From Diadophis punctatus similis (lineage: Eukaryota; Chordata; Lepidosauria; Squamata; Dipsadidae): a stretch of 64,000 nucleotides of DNA. Of the stretch, positions 43,561 to 53,700 are shown piece after piece. The notes beneath the pieces were generated by a model. The model was not told the DNA's origin. It made no database searches and saw nothing but the letters and a program-made list of their open reading frames with translations. Location of the stretch: the NCBI GenBank assembly GCA_023053685.1, contig JALIGW010000022.1:197501-261500 (forward strand), in the 5' to 3' direction. How positions within the stretch are numbered: position 1 is the stretch's first letter; each line of letters starts with the position of its first letter. The translations under genes were made by a program, and so were the position numbers.

Positions 43561-46500
43561 GCTGAGCTTGGCCCAACTCCAGTTTGGAGGGCGGCCGCTT
43601 TTGCTCCTTCCAAATTCGCAAAATGTCCCCAGAGCCGCTGGTTCCCGGGTCAGGTGCCAGGCGGCTTTTTCAACCTTTGATTGATAGTTTCCTTTTTCCA
43701 TCTTTTACTTAATTCGGGGCAGCAGTTCTGGTCTGCAGAATCCAAACGAGCACCGAATGGCAGCCAAGGTTGGTGGTGGCTCTGTGCGGTGGCCTCAGAG
43801 CTGCTCTTGGAGCTTCCCTCCTGCTCTTGAAAAGAAAGCAAACTGGGGGGGGGGGGCTCTCCTGGCTGGAGTGACAGTCTCAGGGCACCTGGCAGCAGCT
43901 GGCATAGGATGGTCAAGCTGCTCCTGGCTGGGCTGCCCCAGGCTTTGGCTCCTGGGCCCTGGCCATGCTCACTTGTAGGCACCTGGGCTCTGCTTCCCGA
44001 ATCTCCCAGGAGCTGCTTCTCGAATTGCGAAAGGGTCCAGGTGGCTTGGGACAAGAAGAGCCCCCCCCTTCGCAGAGATGGCAGAGTCTTCAGAACCCAG
44101 GCAGCAGCTTCTAGCTGACTGCAAATGGCGTTTCCTGTTTGGTTGGATCATGAACTCTGGGACCCCAGGAAAGCTGCTTGGCTCCTCTTCCTGTATTTAG
44201 CAAGTGAGAATTGGTGTTCCAACTCAGGAAGGGAGTCGGTTCCTTTCCTGAGAGCTGCTGAGATCTCGGGGAAGCCCACTTTGCCTGAGCAAGGCCCTTG
44301 CCAGTGCTTCCCCCACCTGGACTTGGGCATCCCAGTGCCAGGAATGTGCTGGGGGGGGTCATCCAGGAGACAATGGGAGGAAGGGTCTTGGCACTCCTGG
44401 CCCTGCCGTGGGGGTCCAGGAAATAAAGCTGCCAGGATGTTTGCTGTCTGGTTTGGGGGCAGGAAAAGGAGAGGACAAGACAGGGGTCTCAAAAGGAAAG
44501 TCTTTTGGAACGAGAGATGGGAGCAGAGCCCAGAGGCTGCAGAGGGGCAGAGGGAAAGGGAGAGGCGAGGGCAGAGCTCTTGGGGGATGACCTGAACCCA
44601 GATAAGGAGGGAGGGACCAGATGGGCAGGAGGGCTGCAGCCAGTCCTTAGAATCGGCTTTGAGGGGCCCAGGTGCTTTTAGCAGTCATCCTTGGGGGTCC
44701 AGCGTGGGAGAGGGAAAGCCTCGTTCCTCCCAGCCATGGGCCTGACTTGCAGGAGAAGGGCTCAGACCAGCCTTCCCTCTTCCCACAGCTCTTGTCCCGC
44801 TGCTGGGCCTGTCATTGGAAGTCATCCCTGGAGCCAGAGGGCTTTGTGTTTCACAGCTCAGCCTAAAAGGGATCCTTTCAAGCCAGGGATCGAGGGCGGA
44901 TCCTCCCTTCTCCTTACCCAACTCCGACCTTTGTGCTTGCTCAAGCTGTGTCTCTCCAGGACGTGTGGGGCCTGCTCCCCCAACCAGCTTTCTTGGGAAG
45001 GAGAAGAAGAGGCTTCTCAAAGCAGGACCATCCGTAGCCTGCTAAGGAGAGAGGAGAGAGGAGGGGGCACCGATTCGAGAGCATCTGACTGGAAGGGTTT
45101 ATCAGGATTGGGACCCAGAATTAGCCCCAGGATGCTGGGCTGGGGTGGGTGGGCAAACTGGGAAGCCTCCTTTCTCTTGAGCTCAATGCCCTAGCACAGC
45201 CAGAGAGAGAAATTGGCCGGGAGTCTCTGAGGGCAACCCCGGATTCTGGCAATCTCTCCTGAAGGAGTAAAAGTCTCTTTTCTTTATTTCATTTTTGCTC
45301 CTCTTGACCCTGAGATGACTCTAATTTTACCATTTTGTTCTGCTCTTGATTTCCACAGCGCCCCCCCCCCCCATGTGCTCTGGGGTAACCCCTCCTGCGC
45401 TCACTCCCCCAGCTCGGCTTGACTGGGCTTGTGACCTGCTCTCCCAAAGCCAAGCCCCTTCCTCGCACCTGCCAGGTCTCGCCACCCGGCCAGGGCAACA
45501 CTGCTCTCAAGGGGCAGGTGAACGAGGCAGGGGTGGGCAGGTTGACGTCCAGCACAAGTGCACAACAGGCACAACAATCTAGCAAGGCCAGATCGTGGCG
45601 CCTGCGCCTGAAATGCATCTGGGCTGCCCATCTGCGGGAAGGAGACTGAGTCACTTTCCTGGGATGTCTCTGCTGGGTGGAACTGCAGCCTCATCCCCCG
45701 TTCTCCCTCCACCCCTTGAGTTTTGCTGAGACTACAGAATGCCTGACATTCTCCCCAACCTTCCAGCTGCTCAGCCGTGAGCGGAGGGGGGAGGGACCGA
45801 AGAAGCCCCCCCCCCCCAGTTCTCTTTGCTCTCTGCCTCTTCCACTCAAACCATGGGAGCTCCTGAAGTCACGTCAGCATCTCCCTCTGGCTGGCCCAGG
45901 GACTGAGGAGTTCTTCACCAGTCCCAGCCTGGCACCTCCTTGGGTCCACTTTTATTTTGCTGCCCAGCCCTGAACGTGTGTAAGGGTCTTACTGTGCCAT
46001 TGCCAAAGAGGCAACTTGGACTCCTGCTGAAAGAGGCCTCTGACGGCTGCGTGCTGGCTTCCAGAGAAGCACAGGGCACTGCCCTCACCTCCAGGGGCTT
46101 CCCACCAGGCCTGGCTGAGCCTTGCTGGAAGCTATTTCCTGGGCTCCATGGAAGGCCTGGCCCAATTGGCCGAGGCACTCAACCTCTCCAGCTTCTGCTT
46201 GGCCTTTTGGTGACCACAAACATTTCTATGAGCTGCTCCCGGCCCTGCCAGGGATGCCTGTCCAGAGTCAGTGGACTGAAGACCCTCCTGGCTGTATGTT
46301 ACATCCTTTCCTCTCTTGCCACGGGTCCCCTTCGTCCTCCCGGGCTGGTCCTCCGAGTTGCCCTAGCGGCAGGCTGCCCAGGCAAGCAGGGAGAGGCAGC
46401 AGCCCGGCTCTCTTGACCCCTCTACTTGGTCAGAAGAGGGGGGCTGCTCTGGCTGCTCCTGGGCCCTGCTCCTGCTCAATGGCCGCTGTGGGAAGGAGCC

Positions 46501-46900
46501 CTTGGGGCTGCCATCCACGGACACTGAAGAGGCGTGGAGGAATTCTCCTTGGAATGCTGGCAATGCCAGAGGCCTGGCTGGGACTCAGCGCCCCTTTGTC
46601 TTCCTGGACAGGGAATGTCTGGCATGGATCCCTGACCTTTTGGGGAATGGAGTGGCGTGGGCCCCAGTGTCCAGTGTGGGAATGAAATGCCCTGCCCGAA
46701 CAGCAACATTGGTCCCACCAGGACTGGGCTGGAAGGCAAGAAAGGAACTGCTGATGATGCCTGGGGGGGGTGTGTGTCCCCAATGGCATCCATGGGGCAG
46801 AGACTGGCTCTCTTTTCCAGAGGCCCCGGTGTGTGTGTGGAAGGGGTGGCTTTCCCAAGGGCTCCCCCTGCCCAGATGTGCCCCCTGGCCCAAGCTGCTG
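43561..46900. other. Intergenic or PRX 5' intron, no recognised feature
   Basis: GC-moderate sequence with G/C homopolymer runs. No splice-flanked frame with known similarity, no RNA gene and no element with clear ends is visible. Confidence 0.5.
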
Positions 46901-47050
46901 CCAAATAAAAACATAACTGAGAATTGTTATTAGTATTTGTATACTTCCCAATGTCTCTCGATGGCATACAAACTTAAATAACAACAAAAATAACATCTAA
47001 AATAAGTGCCCAGGTGTGGTACAAATAGAGTCATTGCAAAATTCTATCTT

Positions 47051-47723
47051 GCACAAGGAATAGCAATAGCACTATAACAGTGATGGCGAACTTTTTTCCT
47101 TGGGTGCCGAAAGTGCATGCGCGCGTGCTATCACACATGCGCGAGTGCCCACACCCATAATTCAATGCCTGGGGAGGGAGAAAACGGCCTCCCCCGCTCC
47201 CCCGGAGGCCCTCTGGAGGCCGGAAATGGCCCGTTTCCCAACTTCTGGTGGGCCTGGTAGGTCCATTTTTCGCCCTCCCCAGGCTCCAGAGGCTTCCCTG
47301 GAGCCTAGGGAGGGGAAAAATGCCCTCCCTCGTCCCCCCGGAGGCCCTCCGGAAGCTGAAAATGCCCTCCCAGAGCCTCCGTGCGAGCCAAAAATTAGCT
47401 GGCTGGCACGCACATGAACGCTGGTGCTGAGCTAGGCAACAGCTCGCGTGCCGGCAGGTATGGCTCCGTGTGCCACCTGTGGCACGCGTGCCATAGGTTC
47501 GCCATCACTGCACTATAACGATAGCACTTAGACTTATATACCGCTTCACAGTGCTTCACAGTGCTTCACAGCCCTCTCAGGCTATTTACAAATGTCAGCA
47601 CTTTGTCCCAACAATCTGGGTCCTCATTTTACTGACCTCCGAAGGATGGAAGGCTGAGCCAACCTTAAGCCAGTCAGGATCGAATTCCAGGCTGTGGGCA
47701 GAGTTTGCCTGCAAGGTGGGTGC
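47051..47723 (+). repeat. Squamate interspersed repeat, interrupted by a MITE
   Basis: Two pieces, 47051-47077 and 47519-47723, read as one repeat: aatagcaatagcactataa, then cgatagcacttagacttata, ccgcttcacagtgcttcac, caatctgggtcctcatttt and ggatggaaggctgagcc. I recognise this as a snake-type repeat. It contains a local tcacagtgct triplication. A 433-bp MITE splits it, and another MITE sits at its right end. Confidence 0.65.
47078..47510. mobile_element. hAT-type MITE, family A, copy 1 (433 bp)
   Basis: The terminal inverted repeats are cagtgatggcgaac... and ...ggttcgccatcactg. The 8-bp target duplications are perfect (cactataa at 47070-47077 and 47511-47518), which is diagnostic of the hAT superfamily. 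The interior is GC-rich with no transposase frame. It is closely similar along its length to the copy at 60218-60653. Confidence 0.92.
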
Positions 47724-47731
47724 CATTTCAC

Positions 47732-48037
47732 CAGGGGTGGGTTCTACTTACCTTCCCTATCGGTTCGCATCGTGTCGGAAGTACACGTTTTGCGCTCACT
47801 CGCTCGCTCGCTTCACTCGCGCACCTGAGTCACAACACGGAAATGACCCTCTGAGCATGTGCAGAAGCCTCTGCACATCCACAGAGGGTTCTCTGCCAGC
47901 CGCTTTCAAGGAGTGGCGACCAGAGGACCGGTTTGGGGGCGTGGCCAGCCGGCCATCGCTACCAGTTCGGCGAGTGGTGGCAAATTTCTGCCACCGGTAC
48001 GGGCGAACCGGTCCGAACCGGCAGCAACCCACCAGTG
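47732..48037. mobile_element. hAT-type MITE, family B (306 bp)
   Basis: The ends are caggggtgggttct and caacccaccagtg. The 8-bp duplications are perfect (catttcac at 47724-47731 and 48038-48045). The interior contains gaaccggtccgaaccgg near the right end. No coding capacity. Confidence 0.88.
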
Positions 48038-48419
48038 CATTTCACCCAGAGGGACCCTGAGAACCTGTTGTGTTGTGGCCTACTTTCAAGCAGAGCAGCC
48101 CCCAACCCAGGGCTGACCAGCAGGAAAGGAGGCAAAAGCCCCACAGAGGGTTTTCTTTCTGCCACTCTGCAGCCACAGCAGATTCCACAGCAGCTCAGGA
48201 GGTGGGGGCCAACTCCTCGTGCTGCTTCCTTTGCTGCTGCCTGTTCTAAGGCTATAGCCACAGGCCAGGCAGCTTGATGTATCCTGCAGTTGCCTGAACT
48301 GTGAGATTGGTGGCAAATAAATTTGAAAAATAAATAAATTTGATGAAGGGAGGGGGGGGAGAGAGAGACAGAAAGAGAAAGAACTGCTGGCTTCTCCTCC
48401 TCAAGGAAAGGGAAAATTA

Positions 48420-49165
48420 TCATATTTTTCGCAATATAAGACACACTCCCCCCCCCAAAAAAGTGGGTGGAAATGTCTGTGTGTCTTATAGAGTGAATAT
48501 TGCGGGGTTGGTGCAGCGGCGGCCTGTCACCGTTGCCACCATCTGTCATTACTGTCACCACTTGCCGCCGCTGGAGCCTTCGCTGCCGAGCAGCTGATTG
48601 GCAGTTGGATTGGCCTCCCGGAATACCACCGATCAGCTGTTCTAGGCGGCGGGGATTGTCGCTGCCACCGTTTGCTGCCGCCGCCGCCAATCGCGGCCAC
48701 CGAATGGCTGCCAAATGGCCAATCACCATTTGGCGGCGAACGGCGGTAGCGGTGAACAGCGGTGAACAGCGGCGAACGGCGGCAATAGGCAGCAGTAGCG
48801 AATTGTGGCAGCTATAGGCGGCAGCAATCCCCACCGCCTAGAACAGCTGATCGGCAGTATTCCGGGAGGCCGATCCAACCGCCAATCAGCTGCTCGGCAG
48901 CGAAGGCTCCAGTGTTCTCCGGCAGCGGCAGCAGCTCAGCTCAGTTGACCGGTGGTGGGCACAACGGAGCGGAGCCCTGACAAGCCACGTGCTGGGGCTG
49001 CGATAACGTGCTGAAGCTGGCCAAGCTGTTTGTTGCAAGGACACTGGCCAGATGAATACTAGATGGATGCTGGGAGGCAGAGGCAGGTTTTTTTTCCTTG
49101 TTTTCCTCCCCCAAAGCTAATGTGGGTCTTATGGTCCGGTGTGTCTCATAGTGCGAAAAATATGG
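48420..49165. mobile_element. DNA transposon derivative with nested inverted repeats (746 bp)
   Basis: The outer inverted ends are tcatatttttcgcaatataa and its counterpart ending tagtgcgaaaaatatgg, about 27 bp with few mismatches. They are flanked by TA on both sides, which may be the target duplication. A second pair of arms, about 48563-48655 and 48828-48915, lies inside (agcagctgattggcagttgg against ccaaccgccaatcagctgct). The centre is repetitive, with ggcggcgaacggcgg. No transposase frame is seen. TA duplication suggests Tc1/mariner-like mobilisation, but the superfamily is uncertain. Confidence 0.75.
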
Positions 49166-50176
49166 TACACCTGGGATGAGTCTCATGAGAGGCTTCCAGG
49201 TCCAGGTTTGCTGTCTCTGAACAGCTCTACCCACTTTTCAGATTTCCTAACGCTCCTCGCCCTCCGCTTTGACTTACTCAGCCCTGGAAAGGCACCCAGT
49301 AACCAGTGCCCTTTTGGAAAACTGGTTCAGGGGTGGATCCCTGCCGGATACTGGCCAAACGGGACCTGCTGTCTCCCCAGAGATGCTTCCCTTGCTTTAG
49401 GTATGCCTCTCAGCAATCCTCCCCCCCATCCCCCACCTGCCTGCTTCCCTCCTTCTCCCACCTGGGCAGGAACTCTGTTGATTCTTTCTAAGCCAAGGAA
49501 TCTTGGAAGGTGTTCACTATCTCTGACTGCCCTCCTGTCCAAAATCAGAACAGAACGAGACCACACTGAGGATCGGGGCAGAAGCCTAGAAAGGAAAGGA
49601 TGAGTTCATAACAGGCTGGATTTAGCTGAGCAATCCTGCCAGCGGCCGTTGGGCAGTGGCTCTGAATGCGGCCATTGGCCTCCGCTATCTGCCTCCCCCT
49701 ACCCGGCTGATGGGAGCTGGAGCCAGGCTACCTGGAGGGGCAGAAGGAATGGCAGCAGCTTCCTTGCAGCTGGCCTTCCTGCTAGAGCCAAGGGAAGCTC
49801 CTTTGCCTCTGGGCTTCGGGTGCTCTTCTTCACAACCCCCCAGCAAAGTCTGAGACATTTTCCTCCTCCTGGAAAAAGGGGCAGCTTTGGGGGGGGGCAT
49901 GCCAAGGCTGGACTGCTCTGGGGCAAGGAGGGCTTGAAGGTGCCTGCAGGAGGGTGATGAGCCTACTCCATGACAACCCACTTGCAATTGATGGGGGGAA
50001 GGTTTTAGCCCCCCCCAGCAATCATGCCTTTTCTCCCTGTTGCTAGGGGGGCGGGGGGGCCCTAAAACCTGTGGGGGGGGGCCAAAGGGATGTGCTGCCT
50101 GCTACAGTCCTGGGCCGACTCTGAAGGGCCTCAGGTGGGAGGAAGAGGGAGAGGGGGAGAGGATTCGTTCCAAGGG
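49166..50176. other. PRX upstream region, no recognised feature
   Basis: About 1 kb between transposon-derived blocks. G/C runs occur near 49885 and 50050. No coding or RNA feature is seen. Confidence 0.5.
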
Positions 50177-50184
50177 GGTCTCTT

Positions 50185-50310
50185 CAGTGCTGGGTTGATT
50201 CCGGTTCTGGCCGGTTCTGCGAACCGGTAGCACTGGCGGCGGGAGGCTCTGTCCACCCGCCCGGCACGCACGCGTGAAGTGGTAGCAAAGGGTTTTAGAA
50301 CCCACTACTG
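50185..50310. mobile_element. hAT-type MITE, short copy (126 bp)
   Basis: The ends are cagtgctgggttg and gaacccactactg. The 8-bp duplications are perfect (ggtctctt at 50177-50184 and 50311-50318). The interior ggccggttctgcgaaccgg resembles the 306-bp MITE, so the two may be length variants of one family. Confidence 0.85.
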
Positions 50311-50469
50311 GGTCTCTTGTGTGGGTGGAGGCAGGGGGGAGAGCCAGGGCTACTTTGGGGCGATTCTTGAAGCTCGGACATCATTGTTCCAGTGGGGGGG
50401 GGGGGAGGAGATTCTAGGGGTGTCTCAGCACTCTTGCAGGGAACGTGGCTGATGCTCCCACCTCTGCAG

Positions 50470-50671
50470 CAGGGGTGAAATTCAGCAGCTTCTGACAGGT
50501 TCTGGAGAACCGGTAGCGGAAATTTTGAGTAGTTCAGAGAACCAGCAAATACCATCTCTGGCTGGCCCCAGAGTGGGGTGGGGATGGAGATTTTGCAGTA
50601 TCCTTCCCCTGCCATGCCCACCAAGCCACGCCCACAGAAGTGGTAGGGGAAAAATTTGAATTTCACCCCTG
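50470..50671. mobile_element. hAT-type MITE, family C (202 bp), next to a PRX exon
   Basis: The inverted ends are caggggtgaaatt and aatttcacccctg (13 bp, perfect). The 8-bp duplications are perfect (ctctgcag at 50462-50469 and 50672-50679). It lies about 50 bp upstream of the acceptor of the PRX start-codon exon. Confidence 0.92.
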
Positions 50672-50724
50672 CTCTGCAGCCTACAGAATCTCTGCCGGAG
50701 TTGAGACACTCTATCCCCTTCCAG

Positions 50725-53700
50725 GCCTACAAAGAGAAGCTGCATGTGGTGCTGAAGGGGGCCCTTCTGAGAAAAGCACCAACCAGGGAGGAGGTCCTGA
50801 AGTGGAGGGGCACATTCTTCTGCTACCCCTCCCCCCAAGATGACCGCACAATTCATTGCAATGGAGGTGAGCACGGCGGGAGGCTGCAGAGCCTCAATGG
50901 CTACAGGAAGGGACCTCTGAATGGTGGTGGGGGGCTCTAGGATCACCTTGCCTTGGCAGAGAGCCCCGGCTCAGCTGAGCAAACGGAGCCAAGCTCAGAG
51001 AGGGCTCTGGATGGGCCGGGGTCCTCTCTTCACCTGAAGTCCCCCTGTAGGTGGCAGTTGCTGGGTGGCTTTGGCAAGGTGTACCTGGCAGGTGAGGTAA
51101 GCCAGCTTTGGCATGAGAAGGCTCTACTTGCTGATGCAAATATAGCTTTGCAGCCGCTATCAGACAGGCGCTCCCTCTGCAGACACTTCCCCAATGTACC
51201 CTCCTGCTGCTCCTTGAGGTTGCCCTGTTGGACAAGTAGCCTTGTAAAGAGAGTCCTCAGGAGCAGCCAGTTTTTATCAGGTGGCAAATTTAGTAGACCC
51301 CCCCCCCCTTCCCATCCCAGGAAGCCAGAGGCAAGGAATGGATGGATGGGTTCTTCTTTCCCCTGCAGAAGACGATCGAGGCCTCTGAGCTGCTGGAGAT
51401 GGTAGTGGAGACTGAGGCCGGAGCCGGGGCCCGGGGGCTGAGCGTGGCCGGTGGAGGGAAGGAAGGCCTTTTTGTGAAGGATGTGCTCAAGGACTCTCCA
51501 GCTGCGCGAGTGCTGAGTCTCCAGGAAGGTGAGCAGTCCAGAAGAGCCCAACTCAGATCAATCATTTTTATTAGTTTATAATACAAAATACAAAAATACA
51601 AAAGCAAACTAATATGAAAAGTGTAAAGAAGGGGAAAAGAAAGAAAAGGCGTTGACTTCCAACTCCTTTTGGTGCAGTAGAATAAGAAGTAACACCAAAC
51701 CTCAACTTTTTTATTTTTGCATAATAGTATAAACTAGCCATTTTTATAACAACAGATCTATCTAATGAGTATAGCTCAAAATCAAAGTGTTATTTTTTCC
51801 CCACCTCCAGCACAAAGTCCAGAAGCCGTTTCCAAGTAGAAACAAAAGTACTTGTGTTTTTGTCTTTGATCAAAGCCGCCAGTTTAGCCGCCACTGCTAA
51901 CTCCATCAGCTTTTGCAGCTCTTCCTCCACGGAGGGCATTGAAGCGCCCTTCCATTTTGTGCACAAAGTGATTTTGCTGCCATCAAAAGTTCCTACACTT
52001 TTCTCTTCCCTTTTCCCTCCCCTATTTTTCCTGTTATTTGCTTTTGTATTTTTGTATTTCATATTATAAACTAATAAAAAGGGTTGATCCAGAAGGGCCC
52101 AACTTTGGTGGGCAGAGACTGGCAGCAGCAGGCCTGGCAGGATGAGACGGGGCACTGCCTTGTCCGGCTGCTTTGGAGCGCTCAGGCCTTTCTGCTCTCA
52201 TGACTTCAAAGGCTGCATCCGTGAGAGAACAAGTGCCGGGCCCTTGAGAGCTGCCTGGTGGCCAGAGCTCTTGGGAACCAGCCTGCCGCAATGCCCTTAA
52301 CCCATCTTGCAACTTGCAGGGGATCAGCTCCTGAGTGCCAGAGTTTACTTTGACAACATCAAGTATGAAGACGCCCTGCAGATCCTCAAGTGTGCCGAAC
52401 CATACAAAATCTCCTTCTGCCTGAAGCGGGTGGTTCCCAGCGCAGACGTCTCTCGCAAGCCCGGAGCCACCGTCTTTGAAGTGAGAGGTCCCAAAGCCAA
52501 GATGGCCAAGCTGGTAGGTGACGCTGGCAGCCCTGGGTATTTTACCTTGGGGAACCCAGACTCTGCCTTCCTCTGCACAGCAGCCACCCAGGGAGGGCAG
52601 GCGACAGCCCCAAGCTGAGGCTGAGGTGGAGCACAAGGGGAGATCCGTCCGCTGTCCTCAGAGGCCGTCTCTTTCTGAGCACAAGTTCGGAGGAGAAACG
52701 GTGAAGTGATTTTCATTGGGCTTCTCTTGGCTGATACAAGAACTGGGAATCTCCCAGGCAGCCATCCCAGAAGGGGAGATTTCTGATATGTTTACTGCAG
52801 GACTAAGAAATCCATTAAAGGGCAATTCCAGCAGCGGCTGCATGTAAAATGCAAGCTGCATTTATTATGGAATCCAGATTCAATCCTGCTGCTTTTTTCT
52901 CCCACTTGTACCGTACACCACTGGAGCCAGGAGAGTGACTTCGTCTGCCCCCTTACGGAGTGGGTCTAAATCAGAATCGGCTCTCGCAGGTTCCTCTTAT
53001 TTCTTTCTTTCTTTTATTTGGGAATTCTTCTATGCCGCCCTACTCCCTAAGGACTCAGGGCGGCATACAGCACTTTAAAGAACACCAAACAGGCGCCCCG
53101 GTGGGTTTCCGGAGGGCGATGAGACCGATCTGCTCCGCTCGAGGCAGGATGTTTGTTCGTTTCCCTTCCCAACAGCCTGCACATTTGTTTGTTTGCTTCC
53201 TAACCTTCTTGCTTCCTACAAACTGTTCAGAAAGATCGGTTGGGCCCTCGACCCGCTCCTGTTTTGTCCCTGGAGTCCCCCCTGCATTGTAGGGAAGGCT
53301 GAGAGGGCCTAAAGAGGGGTTGATGCTAACTTTCCCTGGACAGGCCTGATGGCTTGAGAAAACAAAGGCCGGAAGCCGCTGCCCCTCCCCGCAATTGCAA
53401 AGGCAGAGGAGCTCTGGGGATGGGGCTGTTTTTCTCCTGGACCCTTAGATGCAGGAGTTCTGCCAGAGACCGTAGAGATCTGCGTAGGATCTCGGGGAAT
53501 GAGGCAGGCCTCTTGGCCAGGGAGGCTCACCGACCCCTTGCTTCTTCTCTCCCCAGAACCTCCAGAGTCTCTCCTCCCTGAAAAGGAAGAAGAAGAAGAA
53601 GAAGATGAAGAAGAGGATGGTGGCACAGAGCCTGCAGGAGACGGAGGCACACCTGGCAGCCGGGAAGCCCGAGGTGGCCCCAGTTGATGTGGAGTTCTCC

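Noticed and set aside
4061..50070. Many long G or C runs (for example near 4061, 6290, 7730, 19435, 33165, 33980 and 50050) as G-quadruplex elements
   Set aside because: Homopolymer runs occur throughout the window, and some lengths may be sequencing error. No positional pattern supports function.
50725..50866. Reading the start-codon exon of PRX as coding upstream of the ATG
   Set aside because: The open stretch ([12 protein letters not shown] and on) is not in frame with the ATG GAG join to the PDZ exon and lacks known similarity, so it was treated as 5' UTR.
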